Shown here: in pieces, positions 33,957 through 45,526 of the stretch
How positions within the stretch are numbered: position 1 is the first letter of the stretch
Layout: every line of letters begins with the position of its first letter
NCBI GenBank assembly: GCA_026075535.2
Contig: AP026549.1
Coordinates: 930,001-994,000 of the forward strand
DNA: 64,000 nucleotides
Direction of reading: 5' to 3'
DNA from: Tricholoma matsutake
Taxonomy: Eukaryota > Basidiomycota > Agaricomycetes > Agaricales > Tricholomataceae
Notes under the pieces: generated by a model
Told to the model about the DNA's origin: nothing
Database searches by the model: none
What the model saw: only the letters and a program-made list of their open reading frames with translations
Program-made: the position numbers and the translations under genes

Positions 33957-34448
33957 GTTCCCCTTTCCTCCCACACCCTTCCTGTATACCTCCTGGTCCT
34001 CTTCCTTGTTTGGGTCCCTCTTCAGTGCTTTCCCGCCATCATACCCTGCTCCCACACCCTTCCCATGTACTTCTGCTTTCCCCGCTCATTTGGTTCCCAC
34101 TGCCACTGTATCCTTTCAGTGTACTCGGCTCCTGCTCTCTTCCTGCATCAGTCTCCATTCAGTTCCCACTGCCAGCATGTGAAGTATTTCATAATTTGTT
34201 ATCTTTGACATGCTACATACGTCCCTTATCACCGAAAGTCAAATCTATTATTAGCTGTGCCAGCAGTGCGTACCACTACAGTTACTGCACTGCCCGTACA
34301 TGCCACTCGGCTCCTGCTCTCTTCCCGTGTACCTTCCTGCAGTCTTCCTGCTTTCTCGCTCCACTGCCCATACATGCCTCCTCACAAAGGCAAGGGCCTT
34401 TCCAATGTGGTATCCATCAGCTATGGTGGCCATGGGCTTCAATGACGG

Positions 34449-36780
34449 ATGGCATCAACCCGAACTGTGCTGCTGAACAAAACTGCGCGCCAGATCGCTC
34501 TTGCAAGAAAAGCGCAGCGGAATGATCTTGCTGGTATGTACCTAGATGTTCTGTTGTTTGATATGCAGTTAACGTAGTGCTCAGTTTCTCTGAATGCGAG
34601 CAATTGCTTCATGACCTCACCGGTGACTCAGACAATGCTGACATGATAGATGTAGATTCTTGGGATGACATTGAGGATGACTGCCTGCCTCCTGGAGATG
34701 AAGCATTCCTTCAAAGCCATGCTGGTGGAGAAGCCATTCTTCATGAAATTCTAGATGGAATGACTCCTAGGTCTGATTTCCCAACTCAAATCATCGTTGT
34801 AATACTAAATTGCAAAATCCCTAGGCATAGGAGAACAGGAGATCTGCGGACATGCAAGGACCATACACAACAGCATATCAACGCTTGGAGAAGTCAGCCC
34901 TCTTTTCTCACGGATGCATATCCATCATGGAAGCACAAAGATCCACTGGGTGCGGGAAATCATGATGAATTGGATGCCAGCGCTCTGGATACATGGTCGA
35001 TATTGACCGTGAGTTTTACTGGTCAGTACTTTGCTTTGGGATATTATTTACATACTCTAACACAATGCAGAGCACAAGCGAGTCCTATTCACACATTCTG
35101 TGGCTGCTAGGTCTATCAATGAAACACTCATGAGTCATGGCTTCCTTGGCGCCTCTCCTGAAAAGCCGACTCTTGCGTTTCCCTTCTCTTTGTTTGAAAT
35201 CTATTGCCAAATTCACTGTGTCTGTCCACATTTCAGCATTGATGCGCTAGCCAAGAGTTTATGCCATTTGCATCAGGTACTTCACCTGTGGAATTTCATG
35301 TACATATTCAAATTTTTTCTTTCTTTTCTTCTCTTTCTAGATGCTGTACCAATTTGCCCTGCCAGATCAACTCAGCAACACTTATGATTGCTATCTCAAA
35401 ATCATGCGGGAAGTCAGTCGGAGAGCAGATTTGGCACTTGGACATAATGCTCAGTGGAAACAGCAAAATGTCTGCCCACCATGTCTCTACAAGACTGTCA
35501 GAGAGCCCCATCTCAAGTTCTCACTTCTTGCATGCATGGACGGTAATAATTTGTTGAAGCTAATAGACAGTACATTCAGGACAGGATCACCACGAAGTGA
35601 TGACCGTGTTTTGTCTTCACCACAGTGGGTAACGCCAGAGCAAGTAGATCATTTCAAGGATGAGGTTCTAAACCCTTGAATTCGGGTATGTCCTTAGATC
35701 ATCTTTTGATCTCAAAACTTGGATGACCGTTTTTAGTCTGCAATCCATTCTCAAAAGGACTTCCCCATTCAACTGCCACCTCAAGAGTCCTCTGATCGAT
35801 CCACAGCTGAGTGCACAGATCCTGTCCCTGTCATGTCACACGCTTCCGTAACCTCTGAATTGGTTCCCACCAACCCCTCAGCTTCTGCTAATACCCCCGA
35901 CAACACCGTTGAACCTGATCTCGATGCTGAACCCAATCTCGACAACGATAAAATTGCATGGCTCAATCTTCTTGAGCACGACAAACTTGCCAAATGTCTT
36001 GATACATGCGTTGACCATTGGCGGAATGCTGGTCCTGAGGCAAGAAAAAAGATGTTTGCGCTGTTCACCATTGCTGGGATATATCTGGCTGTATGTCGTC
36101 ATGGCCATGTACTGGTAATTTGTGATATGATCCGAAGTGGAGAATTGTAAGTTTCCTTTCTCACTGCAGCCCTTTTCTAATTAAGCTTAACTGTTTACAG
36201 AATGAAGTATCCTATCGCAATCGTAGATCGGCTACTCGATCTCTATGGCTCTGACATTGGCCTTGCATACAACATCATGTGTGCCTTTATCAAAACTCTT
36301 GCTAAAAGTAGCTTCAGGGCTAGAGTAGCAGGTTTATGCCTACATGGCGTGGTACCTGCTTTTCATGGGCATGCACATAATTGTGGATGCCAAGTCAACT
36401 GCCTTCCACTCTATGTTGAAGGAGCAGGTTTGGAGGATTTTGAAGAATGTGAGTGGACATTCAGTAAGTCCAATGAGTTAGCTGGTGTCACGCAGTTAGC
36501 GACTGCATTTCATTGCCACCAACAAATCGACAAACATTTCGGGTTCCATGACGATGATAAGCATGCTGCTTCTGGTAAGTTCTGATCAAGCTTGCGGGTG
36601 TATCTCACATCATTTGGCCGATTTTTAGGATACTTCATTTATCAAAATTACCAACAAGCTTTGGAGAAGATTCATTACAATGGAGAGAAACTGACTATGC
36701 TATCAGCACAGCTCAAGATGACCTCAGCCGACTACAACTCGTATCTCACAAGTGAACGCAGGAGGACGTCTGTATCTTAG
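34449..36780 (+). pseudogene. KDZ transposase 1
   Basis: Begins about 90 bp inside the left arm at an ATG (34449, MASTRTVLLNKTARQ). Introns fit at 34533-34577, about 34769-34819, about 35007-35068 and 35276-35340. Family blocks in order: HGFLGASPEKPTLAFPFS, VCPHFSIDALAKSLCHLHQ, VCPPCLYKTVREPHLKFS, CMDGNNLLKLIDS (first catalytic Asp), LAYNIMCAF (family Y-D-x-x-C; here Asn for Asp), FHGHAHN, and EECEWTFSKSNELA with the Glu, then a helical C-terminus (LGYFIYQNYQQALEKI). A TGA at 35677 sits at an expected Arg. It should cut the arms, but is broken here. Confidence 0.75.
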
Positions 36781-36932
36781 AATCGACTGTCCAGTTGTCC
36801 GGCTGTTTGGTTGAGTTTGGTACAGCCACCAAGTTGGGTCTTCCTCTTCGTCCATACAGTAGTGGTTGCGGTGAGTCACAATGTCCTTGCCCGCCATTAG
36901 CCAAATTGACCTATCATATCAGATACCTCACA

Positions 36933-39049
36933 ATGAGTTACCCATTGAAGTGTTCCTATTGCAAACAGGTTCTCACCCCAGCCATTACCACAACAAATGC
37001 CAATGGAAACCTCGGTTGTCGCTATGTCCTTTGCACCTCATGGCCTGAAGGCAAGTTTGGGTATGGATCAGTTTCTCACCAACATTTTTTCTGCTGGGTT
37101 GATCGGACACCATCACCATCTTCAACACCGACAGTAACATCATCAACCACACTTCCATCTCCCCCTCCAACTTTGCTGCCTCCCACTATACAGAATACAC
37201 TGATATATTGCTACTTAATGGGCTGTAAATCACAGTGTTTGCCTGCCAAAAACTGCACCTGAAGGATGTGCCGTACACACTGTCAACTTAGCGGCAGATG
37301 TCCATGAAAAGACCACATCAACAAAGCCACTACTTCTCTCCCTGCTACGTCTACTCCTCTCCCTGCTATTTCTACTCCAACTCCTCTCTCCGCTACTCCA
37401 ACTCCTTCATCCGATCATGCCATCAACCACCATCTCTCGCCTCCAGACTCGCTTATTGATCCCTTACTATGAACCCAGCCAGTGGCATCTCAGGGCTCAC
37501 CGACTGATCCTCCGCTGCAACCCCAGCCAGTCACCAACCTCCCACTTCCCCCAAGGCCTCATTCCGAGACCCCACAATCCCGCTCATCACACCATGCAGT
37601 TCAAATCCCTCCTGTGTTCACTGAACAGCAAGCTGCTCTGCAATGGATCGATGCTGACCACCGAATGCATCAAGCAACTTTGCAACGGAATGAGTCCCAG
37701 TTGAAGAATGTAGTACGAGTGTTTGCCTGGTCTCAAGATGAGTGCGATGCCACTCTATACGACTTCACACTACCGCCTGGTTCTAGAAGCTTCGAAATCA
37801 CTGAATCCATCCTCCATGACCTAGCCCTCATTTCCGAGGGTGATGCCACTCTTCGACTGCAAAAGTATGATGACATGCAGGATCTATGGGTTGGGTTCAG
37901 AGTCAGTCAAGTTTTCGATGCCGAGATCCACCGACGGTGTTTTTTCTTCAAACAGCGGGAGGTGAAACACTGTCTAGGCTTCAAGAACCTTGTCAGGCAT
38001 GGGCAGATGAGTAGCCTGCACTTTTGGGACAATCTCCCAGGTGAAAAGTCATATATCAGGGAGGCCCTTAGTAAGAAACGTGGTCTCGAACTTGCATCAA
38101 ATCTACTCCCCTCCACCCCTTTGTCTTTAGTTCCCTCATTGCTGACCTTTCCTTCATTGTTGGCCACCCCTCCTCCTGTCATCAAAAAGTGTCGAGTTCC
38201 CTCCTCACCAACCTTTCCTTCATCTTTGGCTGCCCCTCCTCCTGTGGTCAAAAAGCACCAAGTTCCCTCCTCACCAAGTTCCCTCCTCACCAAGTTCCCT
38301 CCTCACCAACCTTTCCTTCATCTTTGGCCGCCCCTCCTCCTGTGGTCAAAAAGCGCCAAGTTCCTTCATCTTTGGCTGTCCCCCCTCCTGTCATCACAAA
38401 GCAACGCTCTCCTGATATCATCCTCATTTTGTCTGATGATGAGAACATAGCCCCGACTCATAATCCACAGCTCCCAGTCCCCACTATCCCATCAGCAAAG
38501 TGTCAAAAGCAGTCACTACCTCATTCTCCTGGAGTCATCCTCGTCCTCAATTCTGAAGAAGAAAATGGGCGAGGAAGAACACGGTTGAACATTCACATCA
38601 AGCAGGAGAATCTGCTCTCGATCAAGATGGAGGATAGTGATGATGAAGCCTCAACTGATGACATGTATATGTCACCACTACGACAAGCCCGACATGTTTG
38701 CCAACCCTCTGTCAACACGGTTTTCTTGAGTGAGGACGAGACACCCAAGTGGCCACAGGACTACTATGTTTGCAACATTGCAAAGGCATTCAAGCAACCA
38801 CCCCAAGGTCTCTCCAAAAAGGTGGCTTTCAGTGCATATTTCCCTGGACTCTCCTTCAAGAAATCGACATACTATGACAACTACAACATATGGATTAGAA
38901 CCCCCAGAGAATTTCATATGAAATACGTGGACTATGGCCGGACAGACAAAGGATTTTTTAGCAGCCCATGCCAAGTATCTGGAATGATGGCGAACATAAC
39001 CCACCTTCATATATCGATTTGTATCTCAGCTCTTTGGTTTGTATTTTAG
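36933..39049 (+). pseudogene. GRF-like zinc-finger cargo protein of the KDZ element
   Basis: The ATG at 36933 (MSYPLKCSYCKQ) starts a Cys-rich domain resembling a GRF zinc finger: C-x2-C, then N-x-x-x-C-R-Y-x-x-C, then HFFCWV. A Ser/Pro linker and a second Cys cluster (CYLMGCKSQC, then MCRTHCQLSGRC) follow. TGA codons at 37260 and 37305 both fit Arg CGA. Downstream are a conserved block (LPPGSRSFEITESIL, RRCFFFKQREVKHCLG), a Pro-rich tandem repeat with frame changes, and an acidic tail with a segment FSAYFPGLSFKKSTYYDNYN. GRF fingers bind single-stranded nucleic acid in other proteins. Role in this element unknown. Confidence 0.55.
38119..38400 (+). repeat. Coding tandem repeat, unit about 66 bp
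   Basis: Four to five units coding a Pro-rich repeat ending PPPVVKKRQVPSS. A partial 18-bp doubling near 38270-38300 shifts the reading frame relative to the flanking protein. Confidence 0.75.
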
Positions 39050-39639
39050 ATTGCCTTGTATTTTAGATTGTCAGTTTGTATGTAACACAATGTGATTTGC
39101 ATGTACACCCAGTACTCAACCTGGCTCGAAATTGTAGGTGCATGGTGGGGTCAAAACCGCGCACCTCATCTTCATGTTTTTGGGTGAGCGGGGTTTATGT
39201 CAGTTAAAGTTTGGCAGTGATACACATCCTCTGCTGCATTGCTCAAGAAACCAAGGTAGTGCAAACTGAGGCCCACAAAGGACCCCAAATAAATAGACAA
39301 TGAGCGGGGCAGCTAATTACAGAGGCAAGTAAGCTAAATTTTGACAGAAAGTAAAACCCAGTATGTACTTGGCTTAGTCATGGCTTGAATGGCTTGAATG
39401 GCTTGAATGCTCGATTCAAGCCAAACATTCATCAACACAAGGGCGGAGGTGGGAGGGTACGAATGCTAGATGTAGCAAAGAAAGACACAGAAAAAAAGAA
39501 AAAGGGGAGAGGAGGAAGGGCCATGAAAAAGACAAGAGGCGCTTGAGCAATGCGATAACATCTAACGATTCTGTGAGTCAAAAATAACTTATTGCCTTAC
39601 CCTCGGAACCCCCATTTATGTCAAGAACATAGTAATGCA
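39050..39639. other. Spacer between convergent KDZ-element genes
   Basis: No gene seen. It contains a TTTAGATTG direct duplication near 39046-39070 and three tandem GGCTTGAAT units near 39387-39410. It separates a plus-strand gene from a minus-strand gene. Confidence 0.5.
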
Positions 39640-41672
39640 ATGTCAGAACTGTCGACCACATAAAGATGAACATGATTTGCATGTACACCTAATACTCAAC
39701 ATTATGAGGGTGTCGATTCTCCCGTTCAAGCTTCTGCCTGATGTCTTCATTCCTCCTCAAGATCATTTCATCCAAAAAGAAATTGAACTTATCCACACCC
39801 ATCTCCCAACAGATAGCATGATATCCACCAATCCAGACATTTGTTTGCTCAGCTATTGAAGAGTTGAAATATTAGCCTGATCCGTCTTCAGATTGAAGCT
39901 CAGGGTAGCAATATGGATTGCAGTGCTGCTGGCAAAACATATCTTGAGTCGAATGTTTGCAACTCCAATGAAACACATCAACAGTGAGTCTGATATCAGC
40001 AAAGAACTCATCATTTTGGAATGTCCTCTTGAGCATGCAGTTGTTGTCAAAAAAGATGTGTTTTGGCTTTGGCCCAGTATGAAAAACATTCTTCATGAAA
40101 TTCTGAATAGGAAAACATGAGCGGATTCATGGGCAAGTTTCGAAATGACTCAACTCCAACACTGCTAACACCCTCTGCTCCATAAAATGTTTGCCGGGCA
40201 AGAACTATGCCACAGGGTGCGACAATGAGCTCCTCATTATGGGTCCTCCTCTGCCCAAACTGTGCTTGCAGCTTCTTCGGCTGAGTATCCACATTGTGGG
40301 CATCATTCTGGATGGCGACCGCAATTTCAATGTCCTCCTCCACCTCAAGGTCATCTGATATCTGTTGTTCAGCTACGCTGTCATTCGGATGAGCCACCCG
40401 TGCTCTCTCGAGGCATTCTTTGAGTTGAAACTGTGCTTGGCCACGTTGGACATGGATACGCTCTGCCTCAATGTGCTGCAGATCACCACACACATGGGAG
40501 TCCTTCTGCCAGACTTGGGTGCACCCCTTGATCTGACAAATTTGCCCCTCTGTCTTTTCGTGACTCTTGCAATAGTGGTCGTACTGATTCTGTAATGGTT
40601 CAAAGCAGTTGTGCACCGCACAGCATGGGTGTCCAACCGTTACACCATCTACCACCACAACCCACACTTCTTCTCCTTGGAACACCCATGTACACTTATC
40701 GCATTGATGGTTCAGCTCTGGCTGACCATACAAGTGAAGACATAGATTTCGTGCTTGCATTGCCTTATTGAACCAAGTTTTTTGAGGACCATTGTTGGGA
40801 ATAATCAGTTGACTATTAAGCCGGCCACAGTCATCGAGGAGACATGCAATGATGAAAGCATCCCATATGTGTTCTGTAGTGAGCATAAATCCCATGGGCC
40901 AGTCTGGAGGAGGGAGACTGTGACGAGAGAATGAACAGTGATAGAGGCGGCTACAGTTGGTTGCTGATGTGTGGGAGATGACCATCACATCGATCCAGAG
41001 GTCGATGACTTTGCTATCGACAAATTGGTGTTCGCCAACTTCGATAATTGGAGGCTGTTGGGCATAATAGTACCGAAAGTCTTGTTTAATGTAGTAGTTA
41101 TGGTGGTAGCTGGTTTTACACTCTGCCGTATGCATGGTATAAAATAATTGCACAGACATTGAAAGAAACCATAATGCACCTTCACAGTAAAGACTAACGG
41201 CATATGCTGGTACAGCACCCCAGTCCAGTGTGTAGAGTACCACCTTCTGATAGTAAGTCTTCTTGAGACAGAGTCCTTTGCTGATGTGAGGGCACACTGG
41301 CTGAATGCATGAATGTTGTGGGGGATAAAGTGTGTCTGGCACAAATCCAAGGCCATGACCATACTTGAGAATGGTTCCTGCAAGATCGCGCCTTGGAAAA
41401 TCTTCTTTATCCCAGATTAGGTGCCATAGCTCCATCCAAAGCACATCTACATCCTCGATTTGGATATCGCAGCTGTTGGCAAGAAGTCGAGTGACACTTG
41501 GTGGTAAAATTTCAGGTGCATTATCTTCAGGTTCTTCAGCAGGTTGGGGAAGCAAGATGTCATCCCTCAGTCGCTTAGCAATATATATAAAGGTAAAAAG
41601 GCCCATAATCGATAGGTTGGGCACCAGAGTCGATACATTTGCGAGCGTAGCCATGCAGGTAGTACTAGTCAC
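39640..41672 (-). pseudogene. KDZ transposase 2 with CxC5/CxC6-like cysteine clusters
   Basis: A 541-codon minus-strand frame begins near 41672. Recognisable blocks: VLWMELWHLIWDKEDFPRRD; QPVCPHISKGLCLKK; a CxC5-like pair YC...CKTSYHHNYY (an in-frame intron of about 57 bp lies between the cysteines, near 41110-41190); VGEHQFVDSKVIDLWID; a CxC6-like cluster (VTVGHPCCAVHNC, ICQIKGCTQVW, HVCGD); then APCGIVLARQTFYGAEGV. The frame breaks in a T run at about 40050; in the next frame DNNCMLK, TVDVFHWSCKHS and SSIAEQTNVW give the KDZ catalytic region. CxC clusters are known partners of KDZ transposases. Convergent with the GRF gene. Confidence 0.75.
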
Positions 41673-41682
41673 ATGACATTCA

Positions 41683-41722
41683 GACAGACAGCCGGACAGC
41701 CGGACAGCCGGACAGTCAGACA
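41683..41722. repeat. CCGGACAG microsatellite
   Basis: Three perfect ACAGCCGG units flanked by diverged CAGACAG units, between the divergent KDZ-2 and KDZ-3 genes. Confidence 0.8.
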
Positions 41723-41903
41723 GGACTTTCTAACACACAGACTTTCTGGAACGCAGTTATCTCAGGAGTCTTCAAGTAGAACCAGTTGAAATCAGCCGGA
41801 GTGTTGACTATATGGAGCTACTAATTAAGCTCTATCACCTTCAGTAAGTGTCGTTATCTGAATCGGAGAATTAGTGTTTATGACCAACTCATGGTAGGAA
41901 AGA

Positions 41904-43002
41904 ATCTGATGAGGCGAAGCGAGCGTGGAGCCGACTTGATTATGACATCATCCACAGTGGGTTCACTGGTAAGCAGATTGCGAACGTCCGGACCCGGTAT
42001 CGCACGACATATTCGCATTGGACTGCCATCCATGAGGAGATTTGCAGATATGAAGAAGAACATGCGATTGAAGCACGGTGGACGCCAGATTCTCCGGAGT
42101 ATAATGATGCACTCCTTCTGTGCACTCAAAGAAAATACCGCCGAGCTGTGGACAAGCTTGAACGGCTCGTTGTGCAACGTCTGTTTGAAATGACTAAGTT
42201 GGGTATGAATGGTGTCGGTGCGTCGTAGTTCTTTCGGCCCATTCACTATTTTTATCAGGTTATAAACTTCGAGAGAAAATCAGTAAGGCATTGAAGACAC
42301 GGGCGGAAGCTATTCGCCGTGCATTGAACGACTATAACGAAGCAGCCGGCGAGCTTAATCCTCCACGAGAACAGCTAACATGGGAAAAGGTAATCAACAC
42401 CGTAACACTTGCTGACTTCGATGTTCTTCGTGATACACGGACGGATATCAGGTCGCTTCCCTGGACTCAACCTGCACGTCGCGAAGCAACAAACTTACAT
42501 TTTGGCATTATTCGGGCACAGGAGGAGATCACACGACTCAATGTTGAGATTCGACACCTTGTGACATTCATGATGGATGACCACGTTGACTTCTACCGTG
42601 CTATCGCATTAAATCTATTCCGAAATTCTTCTCTTGCCCATGAGCTCTCGTGCCAGTGGGAGTATCGCTCCCGAATTCATATGTCCATTGCACAGAGGCT
42701 CCAACAGACAAGCAGGTTGACAGGATTTACAGGGACTTTATTTCCAGGTTCTCGAGACGGTTGTGATTCCAGTTTTGACTGTGGTGTCCCATTACCTCCG
42801 TGGGCAGGTGTGCTTGGGCTCGTCGAGGTTACTAACTGCTGAAGTTGATGCATCACAGAGGGATCATAGGGACGAAGGGATGGATAATATGGATGACAAT
42901 GATGACATGGTACCTCGCGAACTTGACATCAATACAGATTTGGTTATTCAACTGATGGAACGCATTAATACTACAGCTAGTTTAGATGATGATGTTATGT
43001 AG
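41904..43002 (+). pseudogene. KDZ transposase 3, C-terminal part only
   Basis: Starts mid-protein: AWSRLDYDIIHSGFTGKQIA, EARWTPDSPEYNDALLLC, KLERLVVQRLFEMTKLGM, an intron of about 55 bp ending near 42259, then GYKLREKISKALKTRAEAI, TWEKVINTVTLADFDVLR, SLPWTQPARREATNLHF and MMDDHVDFYRAIALNLF, then the end near 43002. These helical blocks are the conserved C-terminal region of a KDZ subfamily distinct from KDZ-1. No catalytic DDE part lies upstream; 41720-41900 does not code for it. The piece may be a leftover of a larger gene or a stand-alone cofactor. Confidence 0.65.
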
Positions 43003-43098
43003 CCTATCAATTGTTATTGTTGCTTTCAAGTTCATCGGGCATCTTGACTTGAAAATCACTCACACATTATTTGACTTTGTAATCGGCCTGAATATCAC

Positions 43099-43883
43099 AT
43101 GAAACCCCAGTGGTACTTCTCTTCTCGAGAATTCGAACAATTCATGCCACTTGCAGTACGCAAGAAGTGGGAAACATCTGAGGTGGGCGCACGTCTCGAG
43201 GCTTTTGCTGTCTCTGGCTGCAGTGTGGTTAGTAAGTACTAATCATTCATTTGCTTGTGTAACTGTTGAAATCTGAGTCGGGTCCGACAGACATGCTTCG
43301 AACCTCGAAACAGAAGGCAGATCATTTGAAAGCGGCTATCCGAGAAAAAATCAGCAATATGTTGGGTATGTGCCGTCAATATTATTATCACCATAACAGA
43401 GTCACTGATAACATAGGTCGTAGTTGAGATCACTGGGAATTTGAAGGCTGTCATGCAATACGTGAACTATGAGGAGTCCATTGTCCAACGTTATGGAGTG
43501 GTTCTTGAAGGGTGGACATTTGATAGGTTTGTCAACCCAAGTGAACTCAGTACTGCCCTTCCTCCTCTGTAAAAATTATGCGATGCCCTGAATGACAGAT
43601 CGTGCAAATTTGTGAAACTTACTCGAGAACAACGCAAGGAACACGAAAAGGACTATCGCGTGAAACTCGTATCGGGGGAAATTAAAGTGCGTCAGAGGAA
43701 AACAAGGAAGGACGCGGGATAGAAGCGGAAGCGGATTTTGTCGAAGGAAACTGGCGTTGGAAATGATTCGGACGATGATTCGAGCTCGCAGTTGGACGTT
43801 GACGACACTACTAGTAAGCAAAAGAAGCGCCGTGGTTCAGCTAAAAGCGCGCCTGTCATTGATACAAGCGACGACGAGGTTTG
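43099..43883 (+). pseudogene. Small accessory ORF of the KDZ element
   Basis: ATG at 43099 (MKPQWYFSSREFEQFMPL). Two introns fit, about 43231-43290 and 43365-43427. The protein continues GNLKAVMQYVNYEESIVQRY, GVVLEGWTFDRFVNPSEL, then a stop TAA at 43570 where Gln is expected, then CKFVKLTREQRKEHEKDYR and a basic, then acidic tail. A second stop (TAG, 43720) follows. I recall similar small proteins near agaricomycete KDZ genes but know no function. The basic C-terminus hints at DNA or nuclear localisation. Confidence 0.5.
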
Positions 43884-43988
43884 ATTGTACTTACTGCATG
43901 TACTATACTTCGCTATCAACTAATCCAGTCCAATCTGCGTCAGTGTTACATCTTAGTACTATGCTATTAGTAGTATGCGAGGGTGCTA

Positions 43989-44432
43989 AGATAGTCCTCA
44001 CTCATAGACAACGACGTCACATGCATTCATTGATTTCAGTCAAAAGCGGGCAGTGACATTGTCACACTGTGTTTTTTAAAAAAAAGGCAACTGAGGAAAG
44101 TTTTATTAAGTGTTTTTAAAAAGAACTGTGCAAACCAAATTTGAACTAAGGAATGAGTGACAGAGGAGTATTGCTTGCAAAGTCGGCAGTCCATCAAAAA
44201 TCACTCGCAAAAGAGTCCCAATCAAAACATTGACTTCCATAACAAAATCCTATACTCCTCCCACAAAACTTGCACAGTGCCCACCAGGTTTTGGTAGAAC
44301 CTTCCTGATATGAAGATAAACCTTTCCTCGGAGCCATATTCTGTAAAAAGGCCTCCAAACATTGTTCACAGGTGAGATGGGTGTGAAATTGTTGATTCAC
44401 GTGACGTCGTTGTGTATGAGTGAGGACTATCT
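43989..44432. mobile_element. MITE with TA target site (Tc1/mariner-like)
   Basis: Terminal inverted repeats of about 40 bp begin AGATAGTCCTCACTCATA on both strands and continue to GACGTCAC. TA flanks both ends (43987-43988, 44433-44434). 444 bp, no transposase. It sits inside the KDZ element, near the right arm. Confidence 0.7.
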
Positions 44433-44567
44433 TAAGCTGAGCCACATAAGTGAATAGGAGCGAGGGAGGGATGGTGGGAAGTGACAAAGGCGGCGAGAGG
44501 GATAGGGGGAGATGTGTATAACAACACGATAGCACTGGCAGTGGATCCAAGCAGGGGAGCGGAGCAG

Positions 44568-45518
44568 AGAAAGCAGGAAGACTGCAGGAAGGTACGCGGG
44601 AAGAGAGCAGGAGCCGAGTGGCATGTACGGGCAGTGCAGTAACTGTAGTGGTACGCGTGGCTGGCACAGCTAATAATAGATTTGACTTTCGGTGATAAGG
44701 GACGTATGTAGCATGTCAAAGATAACAAATTATGAAATACTTCACGCGCTGGCAGTGGGAACTGAATGGAGACTGACGCAGGAAGAGAGCAGGAGCCGAG
44801 TACACTGAAAGGATACAGTGGCAGCGGGAACCAAATGAGCGGGGAAAGCAGAAGTACGTGGGAAGGGTGTGGGAACAGAGTATGATGGCGGGAAAGCACT
44901 GAAGAGGGACCCAAACAAGGAAGAGGACCGGGAGGTATACAGGAAGGGTGTGGGAGGAAAGGGGAACCGAACGAGGAAGGAGAGTGGGGAATGCAGGGAT
45001 GTACGCGGGAAGGGCATGGGAGGCGAGTATAACGATGGGAAAGGACTGGAAGAGGGAACCAAACAAGAATGGGTGGCGGGAACAGCGGGGAGTATGCAGG
45101 AAGGGCGTGGGAGGCGAGTATAACAACGGGAAAGGACTGGAAGAGGGAACCGAACAAGAACGGGTCATGGGAAAAGCGGGAAAGTACACGGGAAGCTGAG
45201 TATGATGGCGGGAGGGGTAGGAATAGTGCCTGACAAGCTGTGGGAAGCCTTTGATATCAGTATGATGTCGGTATGATGGGCGGGAGGCGTCGAAATGATG
45301 TTGACAAGGTGTGGGAAAGAGTTTGATGGCGCATAATCTTGGTACGATGGGCGGCAGTTCAGCGGGGGCGGGCTAACACTATCTAGAAAGTTAAAGGGAA
45401 CAATCTTCAGAGGTGCTATTCACGGGTAAGCGGATCAACGATAATCGTTTCATATTAGTTAGCAAACACTGATCTCATCACCTCAACTACTGTGCTAAGT
45501 AAGGTGGGACTCCTGGGT
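44568..45518 (-). repeat. Right inverted arm of the KDZ element, with hAT empty site
   Basis: Reverse complement of the left arm. AGGGGAAC at 44960-44967 is the single unoccupied copy of the hAT-1 target. Long open frames on both strands here come from the tandem subterminal units and are not genes. Confidence 0.8.
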
Positions 45519-45526
45519 GCCAATTC

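Larger units (their letters stand above)
29224..34360 (+). repeat. Left inverted arm of the KDZ element (split by hAT-1)
   Basis: 29224-29783 and 33965-34360 together pair with the right arm. Interior motifs such as GGTTCCCTCTTCCAGTCCTT and CCCATGCCCTTCC recur in units of about 110 bp. Such subterminal repeats are candidate transposase binding sites. Differences from the right arm are mostly CG against TG or CA. Confidence 0.8.
29224..45518. mobile_element. Composite KDZ-type DNA transposon with about 950-bp inverted arms
   Basis: The left arm (29224-34360, less the hAT insertion) and the right arm (44568-45518) are inverted copies of each other over about 950 bp. Outer ends are CACCCAGGAGTCCC and its complement. 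The 8-bp sequence GCCAATTC lies directly outside both ends (29216-29223 and 45519-45526), so the unit moved as one piece. Between the arms are three KDZ transposase genes or parts, a GRF-like zinc-finger gene, a small ORF and a MITE. KDZ is a eukaryotic transposase superfamily strongly expanded in basidiomycetes. Length 16.3 kb, or 12.1 kb without the hAT. Confidence 0.8.

Noticed and set aside
44432..45189. 241-codon minus-strand ORF
   Set aside because: Made of the about 110-bp subterminal repeats; the homologous left arm is not open over the same length.
29224..45518. TET/JBP gene, known as KDZ cargo in some fungi
   Set aside because: No HxD...H iron-binding dioxygenase pattern was seen in any frame between the arms.
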